From Gammaproteobacteria bacterium (GTDB taxonomy: Bacteria; Pseudomonadota; Gammaproteobacteria; SZUA-140), in the NCBI GenBank assembly GCA_003230195.1, contig QIHH01000038.1, positions 1 to 6,208 on the forward strand: a stretch of 6,208 nucleotides of DNA, given 5' to 3'. The notes under the pieces were generated by a model, which did not search any database, was not told the DNA's origin, and saw nothing but the letters and a program-made list of their open reading frames with translations. The position numbers and the translations under genes were made by a program. Position 1 is the first letter of the stretch. Every line of letters begins with the position of its first letter. Shown here piece after piece: positions 5,870 to 6,208 of the stretch.

Positions 5870-6208
5870 ATGAGCAAAAACCTTGTCATCGTAGAATCAC
5901 CGGCAAAATCAAAGACGCTGAAAAAGTATTTAGGCAAGGATTTTGAGATCCTCGCCTCTTACGGCCACGTGCGCGACTTATTACCCAAAGAAGGTGCTGT
6001 GGACCCTGAAAATGACTTTGCGATGAAATACCAGCTCATCGAAAAGAATGCCAAACATACCGATGCCATCGTCAAGGCGCTGAAAAAAGCTGAAAACCTC
6101 TATCTCGCAACTGATCCGGACAGGGAGGGTGAAGCAATTTCGTGGCACCTGCTGGAAATCCTGAAAAAGAAAAAGGCATTCAAAGGCATCAACGTTTATC
6201 GTATCGCC
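5870..6208 (+). CDS. topA: TopA, DNA topoisomerase I, N-terminal 113 codons (runs off window)
   Basis: Type IA topoisomerase that relaxes negatively supercoiled DNA by passing strands through a transient single-strand break. Only the start of the Toprim domain is inside the window. It shows LVIVESPAKSKT with catalytic Glu9, YGHVRDL (31-37) and TDPDREGEAISWH (81-93) with the metal-binding DxDxE at Asp82, Asp84 and Glu86. In E. coli the same residues are Asp111, Asp113 and Glu115, so this protein lacks about 29 residues of the insertion between the first and second Toprim motifs. That compact form is common in other proteobacteria. The active-site tyrosine and any C-terminal zinc-binding repeats lie beyond the window. 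The ATG start matches the family N-terminus exactly but has only a poor Shine-Dalgarno. The gene begins 111 nt after smg, a gap long enough for its own promoter. TAATAT (5850-5855) is a weak -10 candidate without a good -35. Confidence 0.95.
   Translation, partial: MSKNLVIVESPAKSKTLKKYLGKDFEILASYGHVRDLLPKEGAVDPENDFAMKYQLIEKNAKHTDAIVKALKKAENLYLATDPDREGEAISWHLLEILKKKKAFKGINVYRIA

Overview
This window is a core housekeeping segment of a proteobacterial chromosome, most likely a gammaproteobacterium outside the Enterobacterales. The gene order and residue spacing support this. The rsmB, fmt and def products align almost residue for residue with the E. coli family members. A LysM/TsaP-type gene beside dprA, followed by smg and topA, is a layout known from Pseudomonas-like and other environmental gammaproteobacteria. 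Base composition looks balanced and even across the window. I see no mobile element, tRNA, rRNA, CRISPR array or sign of recent transfer. I cannot name a genus from this sequence.

Left arm (1 to about 2794, all minus strand, read from right to left): def (peptide deformylase), fmt (methionyl-tRNA formyltransferase) and rsmB (16S rRNA m5C967 methyltransferase, lacking only its last few codons at the window edge). The spacing is tight (43 nt, or 22 nt if fmt uses an upstream GTG, then 13 nt), so this is one translation-related operon. Fmt puts the formyl group on initiator Met-tRNA, Def removes it from the nascent protein, and RsmB modifies the small ribosomal subunit.

Centre (2795-2968): a 174-nt divergent intergenic region. 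It holds an AT-rich block, three related copies of a GGCGTG motif that can form two mutually exclusive hairpins, and a possible 13-codon upstream ORF that overlaps the start of the next gene.

Right arm (2969 to 6208, plus strand): a secreted LysM protein of the TsaP type (secretin-associated, peptidoglycan-binding), dprA (loads RecA on incoming single-stranded DNA during transformation), smg (DUF494, role unknown) and the first 113 codons of topA (DNA topoisomerase I). dprA and smg are 10 nt apart and clearly co-transcribed. A promoter-like sequence precedes dprA, and a hairpin with a T-run precedes topA, so the arm may hold more than one transcription unit.

I found no convincing undescribed system. 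The points most worth a second look are the uORF/coupling arrangement at the TsaP gene, the alternative hairpins in the divergent region, the Shine-Dalgarno-poor dprA start with an orphan SD upstream, and the clustering of a pilus-secretin protein with a transformation protein.
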